Below the pieces are notes generated by a model. The model did not search any database. It was not told the DNA's origin and saw only the letters and a list, made by a program, of their open reading frames with translations. From Adineta steineri (Eukaryota > Rotifera > Eurotatoria > Adinetida > Adinetidae), in contig CAJNOI010000012.1 of NCBI GenBank assembly GCA_905250115.1, positions 109,907-173,906 of the forward strand: 64,000 nt of DNA, given 5' to 3'. Below are positions 11,506 through 22,891 of the stretch, piece by piece. A program made the translations under genes and the position numbers. Numbering within the stretch: position 1 is the first letter of the stretch; each line of letters opens with the position of its first letter.

Positions 11506-13347
11506 TTATTTTCGAATAAAATATAATTCAATTGATCGGAATAATGGAAAACTAACTGCTGTAAAAACAAAACCAAGTTCAAGACCAACATCTGCACCTT
11601 GTTCACCACTATCACCTGCAATAGCTTTTGCAATCGGTCCAGTGAACCAAGTTTGTGTCATTCCAAGTGCAATACCAACAGCACCTATCAATCCAGATAA
11701 TATTGCAGCTATACCGATTGATAAGCTTTTACGATTATTCCATATATCAAAATTATAATTTTTAAATGAATACCGTCGAAATAGAAGATGTTCTTCCACC
11801 ACAATAACAACAAATACTACTGACCAATATGATGTTAAACTTAGAAGTGATATTAATGAATCATTAAATTTATTTGCAGCAACAATAGCTAATAGAATAT
11901 ATATTATAGTACCAACAACTGTATAGAAAAAGCGTGGTATACGTTTAAATATTGGCCCAATAACTTGCGCAGACAATGATAAAGAATAAATATTTAGTAT
12001 ATTATTACCAATAGTCGATAATGCAAATAGAACAAGTAAAAATTTACCAAAACCTCCAAGAGATGAGAGACTAGCACCTAATAATCCGCCAACACTATTT
12101 ATTTCATATGCATGATTCCATTCTTGATTAGTGTATGTGCCTGTATAAGCAGCTGCTCCAAGTAATTGTAGAAGAGCCATGGGTAGGAAATTGCCGATAT
12201 AAGTAAGAACGAAGATTTTTAATTGACTTGTATCTTCAGAAAAATATGTATTATAATCAGCTGCACACGTACACCAACTAGACGAAATACTAAAACATGT
12301 TGCGCCAAAACTTAAAATACGAGATATTTGTGCACGACGACTATTATTGTTCAATGTTGTTGCATTGATAGATACCTATAAGTGATGTATATATATTTTA
12401 AATTTAATTCACTCGAATATAAATACAATATTTTCATCAAACTTTTTTCTCAACAAAACTTCTGTTCCTTTTTTTTCGAAAATCGATCATATCTAAGAAT
12501 AAGATTCGCTATACTATTTGAAAATCTAACCATTTTAGAAGATGTAAAATATTTTGCACCAACTCCTGCTAATATACAATATGCTACAAATATTGGTATC
12601 CATGAATATCGTTCATAAATATGAAGCCATTTATAACCAACAAATGAGACAATCATTGATATGATAGAAATAATAACTATACCAACAACCATTGGTATTG
12701 AATCATTGAATACAACACGTAATGTTTGTGCACCTGTTATACTGTTTATAGCCGCCCAACCAAGTGCCACAATAATATTAATAACTGACATTATCGAAGC
12801 ACCATAATAACCCCAACTGAAACGAGAATAGACCATTGTACGTAGGCCCGACGCTGGACCAAAACAGGCTATAGCTGCTACTGGAATAATACCAAGTAAA
12901 GTGCCAAAGATAATTGTTACAAATGATTCATAGAGACTTAGTTTGAATAGTGCTGGACCAAGTATACCACTAGCAAAACTTGGTATAATTATATTTGCAC
13001 CAAACTAACAAATATAAAATCGATAGTAATTACCCTCACTCACCCCCCCTCCCTCCCCCAAGCTATCTTACCCACATCATTGCTATATTGATAGTTTTGC
13101 AATCGGTACGATCTTCTGATAATATACGTTCAATACCCCGTGTTTCTACATCGATACAATTATATTTTTTAAGCATCGTGTTAAGAAATTTAGTAAACCA
13201 ATTGCATTTTCCACATGAGAGACTTCTTTTCGATTTAATAGTATAATTATCATTATTCATACGAATACCACTAAGTTCAACTTCGTGTTGGTTCGAAACT
13301 AAAGACTCAGCAGGAAATATTGTTGATATCTGTAAATTATTTTGCAT
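11506..13347 (-). CDS. NCS1 purine/cytosine permease, fungal type
   Basis: Three exons, 13347-13072, 13004-12531 and 12375-11506, are joined in phase 0 (introns of 67 and 155 nt) and encode 539 residues, the usual length for the family. The N-terminal ETRGIERILSEDRTD stretch ahead of the first membrane span is typical of FCY2-like permeases. So are SWGYYGASIMSVIN, the long hydrophobic helices, CAADYNTYFSEDTS and GGFGKFLLVLFALSTIGNNI. NCS1 carriers import cytosine, purines or related compounds with H+ or Na+ across the plasma membrane. This clade is a fungal and bacterial one and not a normal metazoan family, so horizontal acquisition is likely, followed by intron gain. The ATG at 13347 is the first in frame; a short non-coding upstream exon cannot be excluded. 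Confidence 0.88.
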
Positions 13348-16100
13348 TTTCGAATTCCACCTAAATAATTATAATCATACCTTTGCTGAATAAAAGATAT
13401 AATAGATACGAATCGTACCTTTTGAAATGGATGTTTTTTATTGTGACAGAGTAACAATATGTAGAAAATATTTAAATAAGAAATACATTTTTATTTCTTC
13501 GTTGCTTTAACCTTTCGTGTCGTATTTTTTATTTCTTCTTCTTTTTTCACATTTGTTATTCCAATTCTGTAAGTATGCATTTGTCTCTCTCTTAATAAGA
13601 GCTAATATTATCGTGATCATCATGGGTATGTTAAAAAATGTTTTTTTTATTATTTATGATACCTTCATTTCTTTTCATATAGTATATGCACTTTCATTTG
13701 TAACATTTTTATCGAGGATAATAAAAAGAAAATCTTTTTGTGTTTGCTTTTACATTTATATGAGAGTAAAATATATAACGGCTAACCTTCAAATCAAAGT
13801 GACCATAAATAAAATATATATATGTATGTATATCAGAGTTGCCAAATCGAAGTTTTAGAATTTAGAGGTTTTTCGTTAAAAAACAGAAGTTAATCAGGAG
13901 ACTTTCTCTCGAAATCAAAAGCAAAATACGACAGTGTCACGTACTTTATTTGCGAAAAGCAAAGCTTCTCGTGCTCAAATATTTATAATTTTGATTTTCA
14001 ATAAACGAGCAATGTAAAAGGTTTTTCTGAGTGAACGAAACAAAGAAAAACAGAAAAATAATTACACATAGTTCATTTTACTAGTCTTATAAAGCTGTTT
14101 ATTGAAAAATATAAATAAAACAGATACAAATAGGTTTTAAGAAAACACCAAAGAAGTGAAACATATTTTTCTTCTGAGTGAATTGATTCTTATAGTTCTT
14201 TACTGTTTCAGAGATTTTTTTTATTTTTATTTTGAACTCGATATAAATTAGGATCATTTTTCATTCTATTCTTATTACCACATCATCAAAACTTTGTGTG
14301 ACTGAAGCGTAACTCGTGATTAGTTCTATAGACTAATTATTTATCCGCCTATATCAGCACTGGAACCGGATCGATTGTCAATAAAATCAATCAGCCCGGA
14401 GAGTTTGGAATTTTGCAGGTTAAAATTTTTCAGAAACCTTCTTTGTCAACACTGTTTCTGGCCATAAAAAAACTAAGATATCACATAAATTTCTGGTAGA
14501 GTTAGCAAAAAAGGAGACATGACACAGATTATTTAATTATTTGTTGTGAAGTTCACTTTAAAAAGATGATTTTTGATCGATACTTCATACATGCCCTCTG
14601 AAACTATACCCTCGCAGAAAAATGTTTCGCTTCTTTGTTTCTTCGCAATCATCCTTTACATAAAATTTATTGCCAAGTAGAGCTATGACTTGAGAGTTTT
14701 ATTTCAGTATGGTATACAGATTATATTAGAATAAAACTCTCAAGTCATATCTCTACTAGGCAATAAATTGTATACGAATTATGATAGTACAGAAATAAAC
14801 AAGAAGGAAAGACTTTTGACCATGAGTGTATCTCATATTCGGTCTATTTTGTCTATAAAATTGTTTTTAAAAGAATTCGAAATTTTTTCACTGTTTTTTT
14901 TTGACTCTCTCACCAGAATTTTTTCAGTACAACATGTGATTTCAATCGATCAGGTTGTCGATCACATAATAATGACAAATTAATAATAGGGTTATTAAAT
15001 CGATAAATAGTTCATATTAGGATGATGATTGTAAAATTCTATTCATGAAATATTCCGTTTTTGTGCAAATTCTTTTACATAAATATTTTACTTACTTGTA
15101 GTTATTTTTCTTTTTCATCGTTATATTTTATACATGTTTATATTCGTTCATGTGTAAACGTACTTCCTTTTTTCTCGATGAGTAATTCTAATATTATCTT
15201 ATCATTAATCAAGAAGTCATAAAACATCAATTAAATTATCAAACCTCTACGACTTTTAAAACCATCATAGAGGCACGTAGACATATGTCATAATACATGG
15301 ATTTAATACTAAAAGCTAGCTGTGATTGTAAACGATAACTTTTTTTTTTCTTTACTATAATATTTATTAATATTATATTTGAATTTCTAATTTGTTACAC
15401 GAGTGAAAATATTTCATATTATTGAACACAATCTGTTTAGTAATGAATTTTAACTTGTCTCATGCAGCTATTCAAACTTTTATTTTTTAGAAAATTCGAT
15501 TAATAGAACAATTCGTTTTCATTTATTTTACCTATGAGATTAGTTGACTTGTTTCATGAAAGAGTTGAAATTATATTTTGAAACGATTCTATTTTTATTC
15601 AACTTCACATAATTCGACGACGTGTTATGACGTATATAACCAATAGAAACCGTTTCATTATACGATTTTATGTACCTCTATAATGGGACGATGATTACAA
15701 CGTCGTCAAAGAAAAGAAAAAGAACGAAATAAGTAACTATAATTATTCTTATAAATTCAAATTCTATGCAGTTAATAAGAGAAACTGTTCTATTTAGAGA
15801 ATATGAAAAACTAATTTCGCTTTTTCAAAGTAAGAGCAGACTAATTTCTAATATTGAAAGCATAGTAAATATTTTGATTATTTAATTTCCAAATTCTTTT
15901 TCTCCTTATTTGACTCTTTCTTTGCTACGTGTGTGCGTCCATTGAATTGCATCGTAATTGTGATTTATTGAATAAGAAACTGCTCTATTTGCATGGTCAC
16001 ATACATCACTATTGAAAAGGTTTATTTGGCATCAGCAGACAGCTGTTACTGTTGTTTTTTCTTTTCATTTGCTTATTTTTGTTTACAGATAATTATACGA
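13348..16100. other. Long AT-rich intergenic region with one large inverted repeat
   Basis: About 2.7 kb between divergent genes. Apart from the hairpin at 14657-14775, I see no repeat or RNA gene. The frames at 13517-13858 and 14768-14983 are low-complexity or overlap the hairpin, and I do not believe they are genes. Confidence 0.5.
14657..14775. repeat. Long near-perfect hairpin
   Basis: Two arms of about 45 bp at roughly 14657-14704 and 14728-14775 are inverted complements with only a few mismatches. The shared core reads GTAGAGCTATGACTTGAGAG, with GATATG in place of GCTATG on the other arm. The spacer is about 25 bp. The arms are unrelated to the TGTGGG family. It could be a foldback transposon or a palindrome formed during repair. 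Confidence 0.85.
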
Positions 16101-16535
16101 ATGGACAAATTACACTTTGCTCTTTGCGTCATATTATTATTGCTAATGACGTTCTGCAATCTTGTACAAAGCAGTGGTGCTGGATTCACAATTACAGCGG
16201 TGGATTATGATTTAGGTGAGCTGAATGAATCAGAAGAAATTCCTACTTATAATTTTCAAATGCAAGTCGACCAGACAATAACGTTTGTTTCGCAGGGTAT
16301 CGTTATGCCGCGCGGAAAACCTAGCCAACCATCTGAACCAGATGCAGGTGACTGGTTATTTGATGATACTATATTCCAATTGCTACCAAACGAAAAGAAT
16401 CTATTTGACAATACACAGGTACCCATTACGCTCAAAGCATTGAGAACTATCGTTGGACAAACACGTGTTCGGTTCGTTGGCAACATTCTCGGATACGATC
16501 GCAAATACGATATCTTGATCGAGATAATTAATTAA
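16101..16535 (+). CDS. Secreted protein of unknown function
   Basis: Encodes 144 residues from the ATG at 16101. I prefer this start to an earlier in-frame ATG at 15993 because it places a clean signal peptide first (MDKLHFALCVILLLLMTFCN). A TTTACAG just upstream may be the acceptor of a 5' UTR intron. The mature part is acidic, lacks cysteines and reads as beta-rich (QTITFVSQGIVMP, TRVRFVGNILGYDRKYDILI). I do not recognise the family. The coding case rests on the signal peptide, the uninterrupted frame and codon use like that of its neighbours. Confidence 0.65.
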   Translation: MDKLHFALCVILLLLMTFCNLVQSSGAGFTITAVDYDLGELNESEEIPTYNFQMQVDQTITFVSQGIVMPRGKPSQPSEPDAGDWLFDDTIFQLLPNEKNLFDNTQVPITLKALRTIVGQTRVRFVGNILGYDRKYDILIEIIN

Positions 16536-17989
16536 ACAAAATAATACTACTATTTTACTTTTATGTAGAATCAATATTATTAAGACTTTTACTTCATAAA
16601 TAAAATCTATTGAACATGAACTATGAAAAAGTTCGTCTAATAACAATAATGGTCAACAAATAAAATATTTTAATTTACATTTACACTCGCATATTCATCA
16701 GTCCTTTGATAATAAGATTTGATGAGCTAACATCTATTCTCTATATGTAATTCGAAGATAGTCTAAAACTGGAACACTTAAAAGTCATAAAATGCACAAA
16801 TATCGTATTGAAGTGCTTGAAACAAATCTACATTGACTTGTCATAGCATTTTGCCAGTCAAAGAGATAATAACAGATAAAAGTATAATATGCATGAAAAA
16901 CCATGTAGCAAATTTAGTTTCTAATCAGAAATTGAGGATATGAATATAAGAGGTGATTTTAATATTCTTTTAACACTCAAATTCATGTCCCACACGAATT
17001 GGTGCAATAACGTGGGTGAGGGTATGTATCTTCGCTTTACACACTTCCACAACCTATATATATCCTACATATTCAGCTGGTGAACTGTGAAAACAGTCGA
17101 TTCCATCTTATATGCCATATTTACGAATATTTGATTTGTTCAATTCTCTGTTTTAGTCACAACAAAAACAGTTCTTTACAGTTGAATATTGCTATGACAA
17201 GCGTTTTTATCGTGGAAATATCTCATGTGCATATTAACCATTCAGGTAAATAAATGTCTGATGCTTGTTAACTATATCAAGTGTCTATATGAGTTTCTTT
17301 TTTCAACGAGAAAATACTTTACCTTGTCTTACAAGATAAACGCTGAAAATTACGAAAAAACTGTTGATTTTTATTGTTTTTAAACATTAAGAAGCATGGA
17401 GTAGCAGATTAAAAACCTTAAATCGAATCAGAAAAATTACCTAAAAAGAATATAACTAAAATCGGTGATCAAAATATTTTTGATATTTTAGTTCGCTACG
17501 AAACATATAAGTATTGCAGTTTACTACGGATCTTTTCGTTTTCTACTTTATTAGTATAACAAAATATATAATAACAATGCACTAATCTAAACTATTTTTC
17601 GAGCAACTCACATTAAGATATATGATCGATTTCTCTAACAATTCAGAAAAAGCGAACGTGTAAAAATGTGCGTTTTTTTATGATTTTATGTTTGTTAAAA
17701 TTTTAACGCTTTATAATCTTTCGGTGTTTACTTATCCCGGTCGTACTTTAGTCGTACGATAATGTAGTTCAAAAAAAAAGTTTTTAAATAGACGAATTCT
17801 TTTTCTTCTCCCTTGATTGTATACTTTATTCTTTATTACATGAAGCCTTTTTTCTGTCCAATGTTTATTTAAAATGAAAGAAAAGAAAAGTTATATAAAA
17901 TCACATATTCTTCTTCTGCATTATTAAAATAAATTTTACATTTTTTTCTTGCAAGTTACTTTCAAAATTAAAATTTGAGATTAAATAAA
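16536..17989. other. AT-rich intergenic region
   Basis: No gene recognised. A weak TGTGGG-like patch lies at about 17010-17050 (GTGGGTGAGGGTATG, then ACACACTTCCAC). It may be an eroded foldback element but is too degenerate to list on its own. Confidence 0.45.
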
Positions 17990-18760
17990 ATGTTTGGTAT
18001 ATTAGACAAAAATACTGAATTAACTTATCGAATATTATTGATTATATGTGAAATATTTGGTATAATAAGTATTATATTGGTTTCTTTATTTTATGCTCAA
18101 GGCCTCTATTCTAATTATTATTATGATTGGAATGCAAATCCATTTAGTTATCATCCAGTAATGATGACAACTGGTTTAGTATTTTGTTTTGGAAATGCCA
18201 TACTTTTATATCGAACATTAAAATCAACACGTAAATTAATAGTGAAAATTCTTCATGCTGGTTTTCTTATAATATCATTAACTTTTGCTCTTGTTGGACT
18301 TGTTGCAATCATTCGATATAAAATGAGTCGTAGTTCAATACATTTTATATCATTTCATTCATGGCTTGGATTAACAACACTAATTTTATTTTTTTTTCAA
18401 TGGATATTTGGTTTTGTAACTTTTTTATTTCCAAAATTAAGTTTAAAAATTCGAAGTGCATACATGCCAACGTAAAGATTTTTTTTGCTTTTCTTTTTTA
18501 ATAATTAATTAGTATTACTTTATTTTAGTCATCGTCTTTGGGGAAGAATTATATTTGTATTAGCTGTAGTTACAGTTATAGCAGGTTTATCTGAACATGG
18601 ATATGGTTCATCATTTTTTACAACCAATGATGTTGAACAAAAAAGACGTTTAATTATAAATTTTTTTGGTGTATTTACAGCTTTATTTGGTATATTAGTT
18701 ATTTATTTAGTTTCAACTTCTGATTATCAACGACCACCTGATGAAAATGTTGACAAATGA
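17990..18760 (+). CDS. Cytochrome b561-family transmembrane ferric reductase/ascorbate oxidoreductase
   Basis: Exon 1 at 17990-18471 and exon 2 at 18529-18760 are joined in phase 2 across a 57-nt intron and give 237 residues with about six membrane spans. The conserved haem-ligand histidines appear in SYHPVMMTTG, KILHAGF and SFHSWLGL. A further His lies at the start of exon 2 (HRLWGR), before the AGLSEHGYG turn. These proteins carry two b haems and move electrons from cytosolic ascorbate across endosomal, lysosomal or plasma membranes, often reducing ferric iron. The true start is the ATG at 17990; the frame extends a few codons upstream without one. Stop-to-end spacing and composition are ordinary. 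Confidence 0.9.
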
Positions 18761-19617
18761 ATACAAAACATATAAACATTATTTTACAGAATTTTCTTCA
18801 TTTTTTTTAATATTTTCCGATGTCTTTTTTAAACTCGATTGTGTTCATAATTTAAAGAATTAAAATCAAATCTTCATTTGAAATTTTTGAACTAGATGAA
18901 CTAGAGGATTTTGGTGTGTGAAAATTGACGTCGGTAGGCTTAAACATATTATCATCTCAATATTTATTTTCTTCTTTTATTACTTTGATCTTTTATTCGA
19001 TAAATATAAAAGAAAGTTGCCGTATACTTCTCAAAACCATATTTATTTATAGAGTGCTCTCTCTCTCTCAATATATTATGCATACATTAACATTCGCAAG
19101 GCTCTTCAACATGTGATCGATTTCTTTTTAATAGGTATATTACGTATCCGAGTGATATAAGCAATGGTTTATAATAGGCATTAATGTGTGTGTGTTGACG
19201 TGGATGACTGCTTACAATACGATTCGATTTATTCATATCAATACCCACATCTATTATGATAGTTTTTGACTTCGTGATTCGACTAATGCTTTGATATTTC
19301 ATAATGATAATGTTACTAAGTAATATACTGGTAAGCATTTAACTAAATAATATTTATTTCCTTTCTTTACTCATTTTATTTAGGAAATCTTTACAAAACA
19401 CAACTTTCAGTTAAGTTTGACTTCTTTATAAATATTAAGGCATAAATGATTTTCTATTATTTATTATTACATAACAGATTCATACAATCGATGAAATGAA
19501 ATTCAAGTAGTTGCCAAACGATAATTGTTATAAAAGTATTTCGGAAAGTTGTATTTTCAATTTTTAGAAACTATATATCATGGTTAGATAGGTGTACAGT
19601 TGGCAAAATTCTAGTTT
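18761..19617. other. Convergent intergenic region
   Basis: Between the 3' ends of cytochrome b561 (+) and the kelch-like gene (-). It holds short stop-bounded frames only, plus a (CT)n patch near 19062-19072. No clear foldback element was seen here. Confidence 0.45.
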
Positions 19618-20391
19618 TTAGTCATCAATCGGTTCCCATACAGCAGTTTCAATGTCCAATCTGTAACGTCGATGGTTTTTCAAACAAATTTCGATCATTT
19701 TTCGACCTCTAACTGTTTCTAATGTCGCACGATGACGTTCCGTACACCCCACTGGTCCATTGCCTGTCGTTTTTAGCCGTTGTATGCTAAAATCTGATAG
19801 ACGGAGACAATAGACATGAGTCTCTCTACGATGAGAGGATGTCAAATATCCCAAACCGCCAATAATATAGATGAATTCATCGTTGGTCTCATTATTTTTC
19901 ACGTAAGTAGCTGTATGAAAATCTGTTGGTGGAAACACATGTTCAGGATATCCATAGATAGTAACATCTTCAACCTTCGTTGTTCCTAATATATCTGAAC
20001 TTGATAAAGTGCCATGTTGTTTTCTTTCCAGTGGAAAGTTATCCGGTATAGGTAAAGAGTACATAGGGGGTCCTTGCACTATATGTGGATTTCGTATGAC
20101 AACAACATCATTATAAATTTGAAAGTCATCATCATAACAATCTTCATGTTCACCTCCAATACGAATCAGCCGTCCATCTGGTAAATAAGTTTGTGTAGCT
20201 CCGAACCGAGAAAAACACCATTGAGGATGACAAGTATCAATGTCATCCACAAAATCATCGTTATTGTTTTCGCGACCATCGTAGCCAATTAGATGTGGAT
20301 CACATACCATACATTTCCAAAAAGGGTTTTCCATTAATGTAGGATTGTGCGTACCAAATTCACAATGTTTATTTTGATTATAATCATTCAT
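19618..20391 (-). CDS. Kelch-like beta-propeller protein
   Basis: A single exon encodes 257 residues with a clean ATG at 20391. Kelch-type blades are visible: RFGATQTYLPDGRLIRIGG near residue 65 and FHTATYVKN followed by EFIYIIGGLGY near residue 160. Both have the paired-Gly strand (RIGG, IIGG) and the aromatic start expected of kelch repeats. A Cys/His-containing N-terminus (KHCEFGTH, KCMVCDPHLIGYDG) might bind metal. There is no signal peptide, so a cytosolic interaction or scaffold role is likely. With only three or four visible blades the propeller would be incomplete alone; it may be partial or may dimerise. Confidence 0.65.
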   Translation of the reverse strand: MNDYNQNKHCEFGTHNPTLMENPFWKCMVCDPHLIGYDGRENNNDDFVDDIDTCHPQWCFSRFGATQTYLPDGRLIRIGGEHEDCYDDDFQIYNDVVVIRNPHIVQGPPMYSLPIPDNFPLERKQHGTLSSSDILGTTKVEDVTIYGYPEHVFPPTDFHTATYVKNNETNDEFIYIIGGLGYLTSSHRRETHVYCLRLSDFSIQRLKTTGNGPVGCTERHRATLETVRGRKMIEICLKNHRRYRLDIETAVWEPIDD

Positions 20392-20602
20392 AACTGTTTG
20401 TTGTTAAGCTGTAAAGTGACTGCAATGACTGAAAGTTATTGAAAATTTATAGGTAAAAAAAGATTCGTTATTTCTCAGAGTGGGATGAAAAAACATTTTT
20501 CTTGTTGTTGTCGAAATTATATACATGGCGTCATGTTTTATCATATCAGATATGAGTCAAAACTATGAAAGAAAGGGAAAAAACGGGATAGAATTGACCA
20601 TC

Positions 20603-20674
20603 GTGCGGGTATGGGTATAGATAGCAGTGTAACTGTTAGGGGTGTTATATAAATATAATACACACACCGTCTTA
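20603..20674. repeat. Degenerate TGTGGG-like foldback element
   Basis: The left arm GTGCGGGTATGGGTATAG pairs weakly with the right arm ACACACACCGTC. It is the least certain copy in this block. Confidence 0.45.
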
Positions 20675-20730
20675 CAAAATCTTTCCCAGTAACTCTAATG
20701 TGATGCGTTTACGTTTGTTTTCGAATTTTA

Positions 20731-20796
20731 TCTTGATGGTGTGGGTGTGGGTGTGGGTGGATGAAAGATACTATATTTTCACATCCACCCTTCAGA
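20731..20796. repeat. TGTGGG-like foldback element
   Basis: Starts TCTTGATGGTGTGGGTGTGG and ends CACATCCACCCTTCAGAT around a short loop. The G-rich arm keeps three intact hexamers. Confidence 0.8.
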
Positions 20797-21223
20797 TCTT
20801 ATGTTCTTCGTTGTCTGATATTGCTGCCATAAGCCCTTATCACGATACCATACAGGGATCGATCGATCTTCAATTAAAACAGAAAATAATTCAGTACTTT
20901 GTAAACTAATGCTACGATATTATTTGAAAGAAATTGAACCCCATAATAAGAGTTTTATATTCGAACAGTCACAACTCATCTTTAAATCACTTAAACTAAA
21001 TTATAGGAGTAGCAGTTTTTGTACTGTAATCTTTTTTACTGATCTGTTGAATAATACATGGATGCATTCTTACGATTCTAATAATTGTCACTGTTAGAGA
21101 ATTCTTTTTGGCCTTTAAAAGTAAACGTAAAGGTGAAAAACAGAATAGAACGAAAAAAAGATATGAGTAGCTCTGAGAATAAATTGTTTGTCGTCTTAGA
21201 ATGAAACACAAAAAATACAAATA

Positions 21224-21307
21224 ATTTTTGAGGGTGAGGATGTGGGTAGGTTTGTATCGATGTGGCCAAAGACACACCTATATTCACACTCGCACCCTCA
21301 AAATTTT
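21224..21307. repeat. TGTGGG-like foldback element with possible flanking duplication
   Basis: Bounded by TTGAGGGTGAGG on the left and GCACCCTCAA on the right. AATTT occurs immediately outside both ends, the only copy where I see a candidate target-site duplication. Confidence 0.8.
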
Positions 21308-22891
21308 CTTTCATTATAGACGACAAACTATGTTTTCTTCGCATATGTGATAGAACAATGGTGTTTTTACATAGTGTGGCCTTCATAAGCCATCAGTACT
21401 ATAAAGTGGAGAGCGGAAAATTGTATGTGGATGTGGGCACTTAGAAATTAATTACATAGATTTAATAAAGGTAAACTTTTTCTGTTAGAAAAAACAAGCT
21501 TAATCGAATACAATATAAAATCATATATTGACAGGTACATGAAAAAGAAAAAAGATGAGAAAGAAAGCTGCTGATGGTTTGATGACGAATATAATTCATA
21601 TGAGCTTATACCAATGGCGTACTTATATTCAAAATATATTAATGTTTATGAGAAAATATCATTATTATATCAAGCAAGTTTATTATTACCTTTCGGGTAT
21701 CAGTGCCTTGAATTCATCACCCACATCTACCCTTCTAGTATATTTTTTCATGCGGATTCTGAATATGATATTTATTTTGAATAATATTCAACTTTTGACA
21801 ACCAAAATTTTGAAAGAATAATTCCAATAGTTGTTGACTATATTCGATGTAGTCATTCATAAAATCAAAAGTACTGTAATGTATGTGATAGGATAGAGAT
21901 AATTTCTTGTCTGTGGGTGACATCTTTCCCACCAAATTGAAAAATTTTCAAAACAAAATAAAAAAATGCTTTCGTATAAATCAATCCTTAACCTTCATTA
22001 TAAGAATAATAGAATTCAAAGAAAATTATTAATTCGATTTGTAACCATTAAAAATGAGGTGCTACGTGGGTGACTGCTTTTGTGTTTGCGTATATATATA
22101 TATATGATGAAAGACTGGGTTTTGACACTTGATTAAAAATCAAATCGTTACTATACAGGTAAAACATTTTGTTTTGATCAGAAATAAAGGAAGTGGACGA
22201 TTATACCAATGTTTTTTTTACTTCCTATTTTTATTACAGAAATATCATCGATCTAATAAAATTATAGTCGCGAAAGAAAATGAAATATTTTATACATTAA
22301 GTTGAAATTTTTTCCAAACAAATATCTGAATAAAAATGGAATAAATCGTCATCACCTACGAGTTGCTTTATATGTAGAATAGAAAATGTTTATATATGCG
22401 TTCTTTCGTTCGACAAACAACGTGCACGAACGACAGAACGAAAAAAAACCACTAGTATTTTTCTCCTTCGTCACTGATAAAACTAGTTATTTTCATCGTT
22501 TTCGTTACCTTAAATGTTTAAAAACATACCGATTTGATTCATCATAAGATGGCGCTTGCTGAATCGCAATAACCCGTTAGCTTTGTTATTTATTCTAAGT
22601 TTTTAATTGACAGCATTTCAGCTGAGAGTAAGGTATTGTCATGAAATTGATGAATTATTTAGGCTCAAAATCTAGCGATGCGACCTGTTTTTTCCTCATA
22701 TATAGTTATTGATTTAGAAAAATTGCTTAATAAGTAAAATATCAGAATAAACCTGATAACGAAAACAAAAGATTTTGTTTGTTAGGATTGACCGCAAGTA
22801 GCCTAAACTGTCTATTGTTAACAATTTACATGATTTTAATCGGTATCATCCTTTCCATTTTACATTTGATTTAGTTATCATCATATAAATT

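Larger units (their letters stand above)
20392..22891. other. Intergenic region with several foldback elements
   Basis: About 2.5 kb between divergent genes. It contains three TGTGGG-like elements (listed separately), a short (TA)n run near 22090-22105 and otherwise AT-rich sequence. The predicted frames here overlap the repeats or lack features, and I do not annotate them. Confidence 0.5.

Noticed and set aside
13517..13858. 113-codon Phe/Ile/Tyr-rich frame
   Set aside because: Composition matches translated AT-rich intergenic DNA; no domain or splice support.
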